Shown piece by piece: positions 6,244 to 13,493 of a DNA stretch of 13,493 nucleotides. The position numbers and the translations under genes are program-made. The number at the start of each line of letters is the position of its first letter. Within the stretch, counting starts at the first letter, position 1. Under the pieces are notes generated by a model that saw only the letters and a program-made list of their open reading frames with translations, was not told the DNA's origin and made no database searches. Origin of the DNA: Microcaldota archaeon (GTDB taxonomy: Archaea > Micrarchaeota > Micrarchaeia > Micrarchaeales > Micrarchaeaceae); contig JAGWFU010000010.1 in NCBI GenBank assembly GCA_028867845.1, positions 1 to 13,493 of the forward strand, read 5' to 3'.

Positions 6244-7725
6244 ATGAGCAAAGAACACAACGTGCTAGAATCCTATTTGAAGTCCACCTCTATAGTGCAG
6301 CAGCAGATAGAGAGCTACAACAGGTTCATAAGGCTGGGAATGCCGAAGATCCTAGAGAGCAACAAGCTGATAGAGCCTGAGGTGTCCGATTTCGCCATCA
6401 AGCTCACCAACATAAGGCTGGAGTCTCCTGTGATAATAGAGTCGGACAGCTCGACTAAGAGGGTGATGCCGAACGAGGCGCTCGCAAGGAACCTCACATA
6501 CTCTGCCCCTATGTATATTACTTATGTGCCTGTGGTCAGCGGCATAGAGAAGCTCGACGCTGCGGGCGAGGCATTCGTGGGCGAGATGCCGGTGATGGTA
6601 AAGAGCGACCTCTGCTACACGCACAACATGACAAGGGAGCAGCTGATAGCCGAGGGCGAGGACCCGGACGACCCGGGCGGATACTTCATAATTAAGGGAA
6701 CCGAGAGAGTGCTCGTCGGCATAGAGGACCTTGCGTCGAACAGGATAATGACGACGAAGGAGAAGGGCAAGGGTGTGGTGAGCAAGGTGTTCTCCACTAC
6801 GGTAAGCTTCAGGGCCAGGTTCAGCGTCACAAGGGACCCATATGGAATCTACACTGTGCTCTTCCCCACCGTATCGAGGGGAATGGACCTGATACTCATA
6901 CTCAGGGCACTCGGCATGCAGATAAAGGACATAACCGAGAAGATAAACAACAAGGACGTGAGGAACGACCTGCTGCTCAACATTGACGTCAGCCCAGCAA
7001 AGGAGTTCGGGCCCACTGAGGCGCTGATGGAACTGGGCAGGCTCGCGGCCCCTAACCAGACAAAGGAGTACCAGAAGAAGAGAGCGGAGATACAGCTTGA
7101 CACTTACATACTGCCGCACATCGGATCAACTGCGCAGGACAGGGACGCGAAGGCGCAGTACCTGCTCAGGATGGCGGAGAAGGCCTCGATGGTCGCGTTC
7201 GGGTACGCAAAGGCCGACGACAAGGACCACTACGCCAACAAGCGCGTTAAGCTTGCTGGAGACCTGATGGAGGAGCTGTTCAACAACGCGATAAAGTTCT
7301 TCATAAAGGACATAAAGTACCACATAGAGAGGACCACGGCGAGGGGAAGGAGGCTGACGGTCAGGACGAACATAAACCCGGACACGCTGACTGAGAAGAT
7401 ACTGTACTCGATGGGAACGGGATCGTGGCCAGCGGGTCAGACAGGAGTGTCGCAGGTGCTGGACAGGATGAACTTCATCGGTTCGCTTGCACATTTGAGG
7501 AGGATAAAGTCGCCGCTGTCTAAGAAGCACCCGCACTTCAAGGCGAGGGACGTCCACGGCAGCCACATAGGCAAGCTCTGCCCGAGCGAGACCCCAGAAG
7601 GAAGCGACGTCGGACTCACTAAGTACCTTGCGATAACGTCGAAGATAACAGTTGGCGCGGACGCCAAGCAGGTCGAGGAGAAGCTGAGGGAGCTGAAGCT
7701 CATAGAGAAGGAGAAGAAGGATTGA
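6244..7725 (+). CDS. rpoB2: RNA polymerase subunit B'' (N-terminal half of B)
   Basis: 493 residues, the N-terminal half of the second-largest subunit: protrusion, lobe and fork. Visible marks: the N-terminal 'YLKSTSIVQQQIESYNRF', 'DDPGGYFIIKGTERVLVG' in the protrusion, and 'LAHLRRIKSPL' followed by the 'KLCPSETPEG' signature near 444-453. ATG 6244 is preferred over the in-frame TTG at 6235 because GGGAG (6230-6234) abuts the TTG but lies 9 nt before the ATG. The usual ETPEGPNxGL is here ETPEGSDVGL (449-458), changing two residues that are almost invariant from bacteria to eukaryotes. The subunit ends at the split position known from euryarchaeal B genes, 4 nt before rpoB1. Assembles with B' to form the upper jaw and part of the active-site wall. 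Not a pseudogene: full length and otherwise well conserved. Confidence 0.96.
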   Translation: MSKEHNVLESYLKSTSIVQQQIESYNRFIRLGMPKILESNKLIEPEVSDFAIKLTNIRLESPVIIESDSSTKRVMPNEALARNLTYSAPMYITYVPVVSGIEKLDAAGEAFVGEMPVMVKSDLCYTHNMTREQLIAEGEDPDDPGGYFIIKGTERVLVGIEDLASNRIMTTKEKGKGVVSKVFSTTVSFRARFSVTRDPYGIYTVLFPTVSRGMDLILILRALGMQIKDITEKINNKDVRNDLLLNIDVSPAKEFGPTEALMELGRLAAPNQTKEYQKKRAEIQLDTYILPHIGSTAQDRDAKAQYLLRMAEKASMVAFGYAKADDKDHYANKRVKLAGDLMEELFNNAIKFFIKDIKYHIERTTARGRRLTVRTNINPDTLTEKILYSMGTGSWPAGQTGVSQVLDRMNFIGSLAHLRRIKSPLSKKHPHFKARDVHGSHIGKLCPSETPEGSDVGLTKYLAITSKITVGADAKQVEEKLRELKLIEKEKKD

Positions 7726-7729
7726 TTGC

Positions 7730-9559
7730 ATGGCGGAGAAAAACAGGAGATCTAGCATTTACCTTGATGGAAGATACATAGGCAGCGTAGCGTCGGGCGA
7801 GCAGTTCGCGAGCGAGGCCAGGAAGAACAGGAGGGCCGGAATACTTTCGGGAGAGATAAACGTATCATACTCGAAGAAGCTATCGGAGGTCTACATTAAC
7901 ACGGACAGGGGAAGGGCGAGGAAGCCTTACATAATAGTCGAGAACGGGGCGAGCAGGCTCACCGCCGAGATAGAGGAGAAGCTCAAGAGCGGAGAGATAG
8001 ACTTCAGCTACCTGGTGAGGAAGGGAGTCATCGAGTACCTCGACGCAGAGGAGGAGGAGAACGCCAACGTGGCGCTGAGGCCTGAGAACATAGACTCAAG
8101 GTCAACGCACCTCGAGATAGACCCGGCGACGATGTTCGGGCTCACCATGAACCTGAGCGTCTTCCCTGAGTACAACTCGGTGGGAAGGCATCCTATTTCA
8201 TCCAACTTCATAAAGCAGAGCCAGGGCCTCTACCTGACGAACTTCAGCAGGAGGTACGACCCGCGCGCATTCCTGTTATACTACCCGCAGAGGCCGATGG
8301 TGAACAGCCAGGTCTACAGGACTCTCGGCATAGAGAAGCACCCCACTGGACAGAACTTCGTGGTGGCGATGTCCACATACTACGGATACAACATGAAGGA
8401 CGCAATAATACTTAACAGGTCGGCAGTGGAGAGAGGTCTCGGCAGGAGCGTCTTCTACAGGTCCTACACCGACGAGGAGAGGAGATACCCGGGAAGCCAG
8501 CAGGACCACTTCAAGGTGCCTGCGCCGACTACGGACGGATACCTCGGAGAGCACGCGTACGCGAAGCTGAGCGAGGACGGGCTCATAGAGGGGGAGATGG
8601 AGGTCAAGGAGGGAGACGTGCTCGTTGGCAAGGTCTCGCCGCCGAGGTTCCTTGAGGAGCAGACGAGCTTCGGAGTCGGAGAGGAGAAGAGCAGGGACAA
8701 CTCCGTGACAGTCAGGTCGGGAGAGGACGGAACAGTTGACAACATAATGCTTAGCGAGACGACCGGCGCGACCAAGATCGTGAAGGTCAGGGTCAGGAGC
8801 GCGAAGACGCCGGAAGTAGGTGACAAGTTCGCATCAAGGCACGGACAGAAGGGAGTGGTCGGCCTGATAGTGGACCAGAACGACATGCCGAGGACAAAGG
8901 ACGGCATAGTACCCGACCTGCTTCTTAACCCGCACGGAATACCCAGCAGAATGACGTTCGGTCACATGCTTGAGATGCTTGGAGGGAAGGCGGGCTCGCT
9001 CAAGGGCGAGACGATGGACGGAACCCCCTTCGCAGGAAACGGAAAGGAGATAGTGGACGAGTACGGAAAGATGCTCGAGGACCACGGCTTCGACAAGTTC
9101 GGGGACGAGACGCTTTACGACGGAAGGACGGGCAAGAAGTTCGACGCCCAGGTCTTCACGGGAGTAGTTTATTACAACAGGCTGTGGCACATGGTCAGCC
9201 TCAAGCTCCAGGTGAGGAGCAGGGGACCTGTGCAGATACTGACGCACCAGCCGACTGAGGGCAAGCCCAGGAAGGGTGGACTCAAGTTCGGAGAAATGGA
9301 AAGGGATGCGCTGGTAGGCCACGGCGCATCTCTGCTGCTCAAGGAGAGGATGCTTGACCAGAGCGACAAGGCCGAGATCTGGATATGCAACAACTGCGGG
9401 GACGTCGGGTACTACGACTACATAAAGAACACCCCGGTGTGCCAGGCGTGCGAGGGACACGACCTCAGCATGATAGAGATCAGCTACGCCTTCAAGCTGC
9501 TGCTCGACGAGATAAAGTCGATGCACATACTCCCGAAGGTGAAGATGAAGGGAGAATAG
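7730..9559 (+). CDS. rpoB1: RNA polymerase subunit B' (C-terminal half of B)
   Basis: 609 residues, the C-terminal half of the second-largest subunit, with the hybrid-binding domain, wall and anchor. Marks in order: GYNMKDAIILNRS (219-231), the 'GDVLVGKVSPPRF' strand, 'GDKFASRHGQKGVVG' with the conserved RNA/NTP-contacting Lys and His residues, 'LLLNPHGIPSRMTFGHMLE', 'VRSRGPVQILTHQPTEGK', 'GGLKFGEMERDALVGHGA', and a C-terminal zinc site Cys553, Cys556, Cys571, Cys574. Lys223 replaces the near-universal Glu of GYNxED, the acidic pair beside the second catalytic metal (bacterial beta Glu813/Asp814); the Asp is kept. The usual TRQPxEGR reads THQPTEGK. It follows rpoB2 by 4 nt and precedes rpoA1 by 11 nt. 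The frame is clean, so these are true substitutions rather than frameshift noise. Confidence 0.96.
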   Translation: MAEKNRRSSIYLDGRYIGSVASGEQFASEARKNRRAGILSGEINVSYSKKLSEVYINTDRGRARKPYIIVENGASRLTAEIEEKLKSGEIDFSYLVRKGVIEYLDAEEEENANVALRPENIDSRSTHLEIDPATMFGLTMNLSVFPEYNSVGRHPISSNFIKQSQGLYLTNFSRRYDPRAFLLYYPQRPMVNSQVYRTLGIEKHPTGQNFVVAMSTYYGYNMKDAIILNRSAVERGLGRSVFYRSYTDEERRYPGSQQDHFKVPAPTTDGYLGEHAYAKLSEDGLIEGEMEVKEGDVLVGKVSPPRFLEEQTSFGVGEEKSRDNSVTVRSGEDGTVDNIMLSETTGATKIVKVRVRSAKTPEVGDKFASRHGQKGVVGLIVDQNDMPRTKDGIVPDLLLNPHGIPSRMTFGHMLEMLGGKAGSLKGETMDGTPFAGNGKEIVDEYGKMLEDHGFDKFGDETLYDGRTGKKFDAQVFTGVVYYNRLWHMVSLKLQVRSRGPVQILTHQPTEGKPRKGGLKFGEMERDALVGHGASLLLKERMLDQSDKAEIWICNNCGDVGYYDYIKNTPVCQACEGHDLSMIEISYAFKLLLDEIKSMHILPKVKMKGE

Positions 9560-9570
9560 TTGGTGATTGT

Positions 9571-12123
9571 ATGCAGGCAGAAGCAATAGATTTCATAAGA
9601 TTCACGACCGTCTCGCCGACGACGATAAAGAAGATGAGCGTAGCCAAGCTCATAGTCCCTGACACGTACAACGAGGACGGCTACCCCATAGACGGCGGGC
9701 TGGTCGACCAGAGGCTAGGAGTCATAGACCCAGGACTCAAGTGCAAGACATGCGGCGGCAGGGTTAAGACATGCCCGGGCCACTTCGGACACATAGAGCT
9801 GGTCAGGCCTGTGGTGCACCCGGAGTTCGCGAAGACGGTTTATCTCTTGCTTCAGGCGACGTGCAGCAACTGCCACAAGTTACTGCTCACAACTGACCAG
9901 ATAGCGGACGCGCAGCCGCTCATAAAGAGCATTGTGCAGTCAGAGGAGGTCATTGACGAGGCCAACGCCGCGTCTGTGCTGACCACGATAGAGGAGGAGG
10001 ACAGGCGCATGCTGCTTATAAAGAAGCTCAAGGCGGTCAAGAAGTGCCCGCACTGCCAGACCCAGCAGCCGAAGATAAAGCTGGAGAGGCCGACGTTCTT
10101 CTACGTCAACGGGACCAAGCTCAAGCCGGACGAACTGAGGGACTGGCTCTCCAAGATACCTGACGAGGACCTCAAGGGACTGGGCATAGACCCGCTCGCC
10201 ACCAGGCCGGAGTGGCTCATACTCACCGTGCTGTTCGTACCGCCGGTCAACGTAAGGCCGTCCATAACCCTCGAATCGGGAGAGAGGAGCGAGGACGACC
10301 TGACCCACAAGCTGGTCGACATAATGAGGATAAACCAGAGGCTGGAGCAGGACATAGACGCGGGTGCGCCTCAGATAATAATAGACGACCTGTGGGAGCT
10401 GCTGCAGTACCAGGTCACCACGTACTTCAACAACGAGACGCCGGGAATCCCGGTGGCGAGGCACAGGAGCACAAGGCCGCTCAAGACGCTGGCGCAGAGG
10501 CTGAAGGGCAAGGAGGGAAGGCTTAGGTACAACCTGAGCGGAAAGAGGGTCAACTTCTCGGCGAGAACCGTCATATCGGTAGACGCCAGCCTTACGATAA
10601 ACCAGGTGGGTGTGCCAAAGAAGATAGCCGAGAACCTGACGATACCGATTTATGTGACGCTGTGGAACGTCGACGAGGCGAAGAAGTTCCTCGAGAACAA
10701 GACATACCCCACAGTGCTCAACGTGATAACGAAGGAGGGCATAAGGAAGAGGATAACCGAGGCCAACAGGGAGGAGATCATAAAGCTGGTAGAGCCGGGA
10801 TACATACTTGAGAGGCAGCTGATCGACGGAGACATATCGCTGCTGAACAGACAGCCCACTCTGCACAGGCTGTCCATCATGGCGCACACGGTGAAGGTGC
10901 TCCCGGGCAGGACCATGAGGATCCACGTCTCGGCCACGGTGCCGTACAACGCCGACTTCGACGGAGACGAGATGAACCTGCACGTGCCGCAGTCGCTGGA
11001 GGCGCAGGCTGAGTCGAGATACCTGATGCAGCCGAAGGACCTGATGCTCACCCCGAGGGACGGAAGCCCGATCATGGCGCTCGAAGAGGACCAGATCATA
11101 GGGATATACATGCTCACAAGGGACGGCTCGGTCTTCGACAAGGAGGAGACGTCAATACTCATGTCAAGCGTGGGCATATACGAGATGCCGGAGCCGGAGA
11201 AGAACGGGATGTACAGCGGCAAGGCGATATTCTCGATGATGCTGCCCAAGACGCTTGACTACGATTACAAGGCGGGACAGAACCACGTCTCGATAAAGAA
11301 GGGCAAGCTCGTTAGCGGACTCATCAGCGAGAAGCTGGTGGGCAGCAACGGCCTGCTCATGCTCAAGGCGTTCGAGGATTACGGGAGCGACTACGCGATG
11401 GACTTCCTGATCAACATGGCAAAGATGGCGCTAAGGGTAACGGCAAAGGCGGGGATAACCATCAGCGTCAAGGACTACTACAACCCTGACGTCGTCAACA
11501 AGGAGAAGGACGCGATAGTCAGGGACGTGGAGGCGAAGGCGGCGGAGCTGGCGACAAGGTTCAAGGAGAAGAAGCTCGACTCCCTGCCGGGCTACACCAT
11601 GAAGGAGACCCTGGAGATAGAGATCATGGCCGAGCTGGAGGAGGCCCGTTCGATGGCCAGCATGTCGCTGAACAAACACATAGGGCCGGAGAACCGCACG
11701 CAGCTCATGGCAATGGTCAAGGCAAGAGGAAACATACTTAACTTCGTACAGACCTCGATGCTGCTGGGCCAGCAGGCGGTGAGGGGAAGGAGGCCGTCGA
11801 GAGGTTACAAGGGAAGGATACTCCCATACCTCAAGAGAAACGACAAGTCGCCGCTGGCAAGGGGATTCGTGGAGTCATCGTTCTTCGACGGGCTGAAGCC
11901 CATAGAGTTCTTCATGCACGCTATGGGATCGAGGGACTCGGCGATGTCCAAGTCGCTGGTAACAGCGCAGTCCGGCTATCTGCAGAGGAGGCTGATCAAC
12001 GCGATGCAGGACTTCTATGTAGACGAGAACCTCAGCGTCAAGGACGCGAGCGGGGCTCTGATAGAGGCGCTGTACGGCGGGGACGGTATAGACCCGACAA
12101 AGGAGAGGCTGGCAAGGGAGTGA
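9571..12123 (+). CDS. rpoA1: RNA polymerase subunit A' (N-terminal part of A)
   Basis: 850 residues from the ATG at 9571, which has GGTGA 4 nt upstream; the frame stays open further 5' inside rpoB1, but that is overlap. Marks: clamp zinc site Cys58, Cys61, Cys68, His71; second site Cys98, Cys101, Cys159, Cys162; 'NLSGKRVNFSARTVIS' switch region; NRQPTLHRLS; and the catalytic NADFDGD at 460-466 with three metal-binding Asp (462, 464, 466). The bridge helix near 775-805 is aberrant: GSRDSAMSKSLVTA (786-799) stands where GGREGLVDTAVRTA is expected, then normal QSGYLQRRLINAMQD follows. The lengths match, so these are substitutions rather than an indel. It ends at the canonical A'/A'' split after 'YGGDGIDP', 4 nt before rpoA2. 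Forms the clamp, active site and most of the DNA cleft. Confidence 0.97.
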   Translation: MQAEAIDFIRFTTVSPTTIKKMSVAKLIVPDTYNEDGYPIDGGLVDQRLGVIDPGLKCKTCGGRVKTCPGHFGHIELVRPVVHPEFAKTVYLLLQATCSNCHKLLLTTDQIADAQPLIKSIVQSEEVIDEANAASVLTTIEEEDRRMLLIKKLKAVKKCPHCQTQQPKIKLERPTFFYVNGTKLKPDELRDWLSKIPDEDLKGLGIDPLATRPEWLILTVLFVPPVNVRPSITLESGERSEDDLTHKLVDIMRINQRLEQDIDAGAPQIIIDDLWELLQYQVTTYFNNETPGIPVARHRSTRPLKTLAQRLKGKEGRLRYNLSGKRVNFSARTVISVDASLTINQVGVPKKIAENLTIPIYVTLWNVDEAKKFLENKTYPTVLNVITKEGIRKRITEANREEIIKLVEPGYILERQLIDGDISLLNRQPTLHRLSIMAHTVKVLPGRTMRIHVSATVPYNADFDGDEMNLHVPQSLEAQAESRYLMQPKDLMLTPRDGSPIMALEEDQIIGIYMLTRDGSVFDKEETSILMSSVGIYEMPEPEKNGMYSGKAIFSMMLPKTLDYDYKAGQNHVSIKKGKLVSGLISEKLVGSNGLLMLKAFEDYGSDYAMDFLINMAKMALRVTAKAGITISVKDYYNPDVVNKEKDAIVRDVEAKAAELATRFKEKKLDSLPGYTMKETLEIEIMAELEEARSMASMSLNKHIGPENRTQLMAMVKARGNILNFVQTSMLLGQQAVRGRRPSRGYKGRILPYLKRNDKSPLARGFVESSFFDGLKPIEFFMHAMGSRDSAMSKSLVTAQSGYLQRRLINAMQDFYVDENLSVKDASGALIEALYGGDGIDPTKERLARE

Positions 12124-12127
12124 TTAT

Positions 12128-13168
12128 ATGAGCGAAACCGAGAAGACGCAGTTCACAGTGGTCCCTGGAGAGGCAGTGGGAACCGTCGCGGCGCAGTCAA
12201 TAGGCGAGCAGAGCACCCAGATGATTCTGAGGACCTTCCACGCAGCAGGTATAGCGTCAGTAGTCACGACGAAGGGTCTGCCGAGGCTGATAGAGCTCAT
12301 CGACGCGAGGAAGAAGCCGAAGTTCCCGACCATGCAGATCAGCATGGAGAAGGGGGTCGAGTCCAAGTACGAGAAGGTGAGGGACATATGGAGGAAGCTC
12401 GAGGACGTCAAGGTGAAGAGCCTCAAGCTCAACGTTGACGAGGACTTCAGGACGAGCAGCATGGTCATAACGCTGGACCCGGAAAAGCTGTCGTTCTTCG
12501 AGCTCACGGCCAGGCAGGTTGTCTCAAAGCTCTCGAAGCTAGAGGGAGTGGAGGCGGAGCTTGACGGAGGTGCGATAAAAGTGAAGGCGAAGAAGAAGGA
12601 AGGCATAAAGGCCACAAGGACGACCTTCGTCAACATACTCGACACATCCGTGAGCGGAGTGCCGGGGATAAACAAGGCGCTCATACAGCAGAATGACGAC
12701 GGCACCTATTACATAACCACGAGCGGCAGCAACATGGAGGAGGTGCTGAAGATAGACGGCGTGGACAAGAAGGGAGTGTACAGCAACAACCCCTTCGAGG
12801 TCGCGAGGATCTACGGAGTAGAAGCGGCGAGGAACCTGATAGCAAACGAGCTGCTCACCACGATCAAGGAGGAGGGGCTCACCGTGAGCTTCAGGCACAT
12901 CGGCCTATTGGCTGACGCGATGACCTACACCGGCACGATAAGGAGCGCGGGAAGGCACGGCATCGCTGGAGACAAGGACTCAGTGCTGGCGAGGGCCGCA
13001 TACGAGGAGACTGTCAAGCACTTCATAAACGCGAGCGTATTCGGAGAGAAGGACCAGCTGAAGGGAGTGGCGGAGAACATACTCATAGGAAAGCAGATAG
13101 GGCTCGGCACCGGGAGGATAAAGCTCGCGGTGAAGAAGGAGGACATCAAGAAGCTTTCAGAGAAGTGA
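12128..13168 (+). CDS. rpoA2: RNA polymerase subunit A'' (C-terminal part of A)
   Basis: 346 residues, somewhat shorter than many archaeal A'' subunits. It carries the trigger loop and jaw. Marks: VVPGEAVGTVAAQSIGE (11-27), TQMILRTFHAAG (30-41) with the catalytic His38, 'GLPRLIELIDARKKP', and a well-conserved C-terminus 'IYGVEAARNLI', 'GLTVSFRHIGLLADAMT', 'SAGRHGIAGDKDSVLARAA', 'GVAENILIGKQIGLGTG'. Deviations near the trigger helix: GEQST (26-30) for the usual GEPGT, and Ile33 where Thr is usual. GGGAG (12116-12120) lies 7 nt before the ATG, inside the last codons of rpoA1. Last gene of the polymerase operon here; the L30e and NusA-like genes that commonly follow in euryarchaea are absent. 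Confidence 0.96.
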   Translation: MSETEKTQFTVVPGEAVGTVAAQSIGEQSTQMILRTFHAAGIASVVTTKGLPRLIELIDARKKPKFPTMQISMEKGVESKYEKVRDIWRKLEDVKVKSLKLNVDEDFRTSSMVITLDPEKLSFFELTARQVVSKLSKLEGVEAELDGGAIKVKAKKKEGIKATRTTFVNILDTSVSGVPGINKALIQQNDDGTYYITTSGSNMEEVLKIDGVDKKGVYSNNPFEVARIYGVEAARNLIANELLTTIKEEGLTVSFRHIGLLADAMTYTGTIRSAGRHGIAGDKDSVLARAAYEETVKHFINASVFGEKDQLKGVAENILIGKQIGLGTGRIKLAVKKEDIKKLSEK

Positions 13169-13231
13169 CGCGGCCGCGAAGATTTATTTAGATGGTAGCG
13201 GCAGCAGCGAATAAGCGTCGGCAATCGCATA

Positions 13232-13244
13232 CATATAAAAATAT
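13232..13244 (+). promoter_or_regulatory. TATA box of the LSm gene
   Basis: CATATAAAAATAT lies about 45 nt before the ATG at 13284, placing transcription start near 13262 and leaving a leader of about 20 nt that holds GGTGA. The rest of the 13169-13283 gap holds a CGCGGCCGCG palindrome (13169-13178) followed by a T-rich GATTTATTTA, a possible but weak transcription end for the polymerase operon. Confidence 0.6.
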
Positions 13245-13283
13245 GCGCCGTCATTAAGTATAAGATTTATTTCAGGTGAAGCT

Positions 13284-13493
13284 ATGGACCAAAGACCATT
13301 CGACCTTCTGAACAAGGTGCTGGGCCAGCAGGTGCTGGTAAGGCTGAAGAACAACATGAGCATAAGGGGCAGGATAACGTCGTTCGACGCCCACATGAAC
13401 GTGACCATGGAGAACGCCGAGGAGCTGAGCGACGGGGAGCTCAAGGCGAAGCTCGGCACCATTCTGCTCAGGGGAGGCAACATCATCTACGTA
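13284..13493 (+). CDS. Sm-like archaeal RNA-binding protein (LSm), 3' end outside window
   Basis: The first 70 codons, reaching the window end. The Sm1 motif is visible from about 5-45: FDLLNKVLGQQVLVRLKNN, 'IRGRITSFDAHMNVTMENA', with the RNA-contacting Asp-x-His-Met-Asn (35-39). The Sm2 motif starts in LGTILLRGGNIIYV (57-70). Archaeal LSm proteins are about 70-80 residues and form six- or seven-membered rings that bind U-rich RNA, so only the last few residues are missing. ATG 13284 has GGTGA 4 nt upstream and its own TATA box, so it is probably transcribed separately from rpoA2. Confidence 0.93.
   Translation, partial: MDQRPFDLLNKVLGQQVLVRLKNNMSIRGRITSFDAHMNVTMENAEELSDGELKAKLGTILLRGGNIIYV

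Noticed and set aside
5905..6258. Minus-strand open frame covering rpoH
   Set aside because: Antisense to a clearly conserved RNA polymerase subunit; no homology seen.
9385..9570. Upstream extension of rpoA1 into rpoB1
   Set aside because: The family N-terminus begins at the ATG 9571, which has its own GGTGA; the extension is an out-of-frame reading of the B' zinc domain.
9940..10983. Long minus-strand open frame inside rpoA1
   Set aside because: Shadow of a GC-rich, strongly conserved polymerase gene; its product has no recognisable domain. The same holds for the minus frames at 6352-7119, 7126-7758 and 8834-9586.
11926..11967. Frameshift or indel as explanation of the odd bridge helix
   Set aside because: The frame is unbroken, the segment has exactly the expected length, and conserved residues align on both sides.
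13169..13190. Strong intrinsic terminator after rpoA2
   Set aside because: CGCGGCCGCG leaves no room for a loop with a full stem, and the T-richness after it is modest; recorded only as a weak possibility.
1..13493. CRISPR array, tRNA or insertion sequence
   Set aside because: No regularly spaced repeats, no cloverleaf-like segment and no transposase or terminal inverted repeats were seen on reading the sequence.

Overview
The window is archaeal and GC-rich. The decisive evidence is the RNA polymerase cluster on the + strand: subunit H, split B (B'' and B') and split A (A' and A''), followed by a separate Sm-like archaeal protein (LSm). TATA boxes lie about 24-35 nt upstream of several starts, at least two starts look leaderless, and others carry GGTGA or GGAG ribosome-binding sites. 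The split of B points to a euryarchaeal or DPANN-type lineage rather than Crenarchaeota. The Ser/Thr-rich surface proteins with GLP..TW-type repeats recall Thermoplasmata and Micrarchaeota/ARMAN-like genomes, but this is an impression. I cannot name the species.

Left half, minus strand, read from about 5777 down to 1: a regulator with two winged-helix domains, a small Rieske ferredoxin, a large secreted protein anchored by a C-terminal membrane helix, two tandem paralogous MinD/ParA-type ATPases, and a secreted Ser/Thr-rich protein that runs off the window. The anchored surface protein and the two ATPases overlap or abut and are probably one transcript. Both ATPases end in an amphipathic tail like the MinD membrane-targeting helix. 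Together they suggest a membrane-associated surface-protein or positioning cassette; that function is inferred.

Centre (5778-5967): a 190-nt divergent intergenic region with TATA elements and two short inverted repeats between the winged-helix regulator and rpoH. It could be an autoregulatory or shared control region.

Right half, plus strand: rpoH (GTG start, probably leaderless), rpoB2, rpoB1, rpoA1 and rpoA2, tightly spaced and with no internal promoter seen. After a 115-nt gap with its own TATA box comes an LSm gene cut by the window end. All four large subunits are intact, but each departs from near-universal signatures around the active centre. Examples are the bridge helix in A' (GSRDSAMSKSLVTA where GGREGLVDTAVRTA is usual), GYNMKD for GYNxED in B', EGSDVGL for EGPNxGL in B'', and GEQST for GEPGT in A''. 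This coordinated divergence of the catalytic centre is the most striking feature of the window. No tRNA, rRNA, CRISPR array or insertion sequence was seen.
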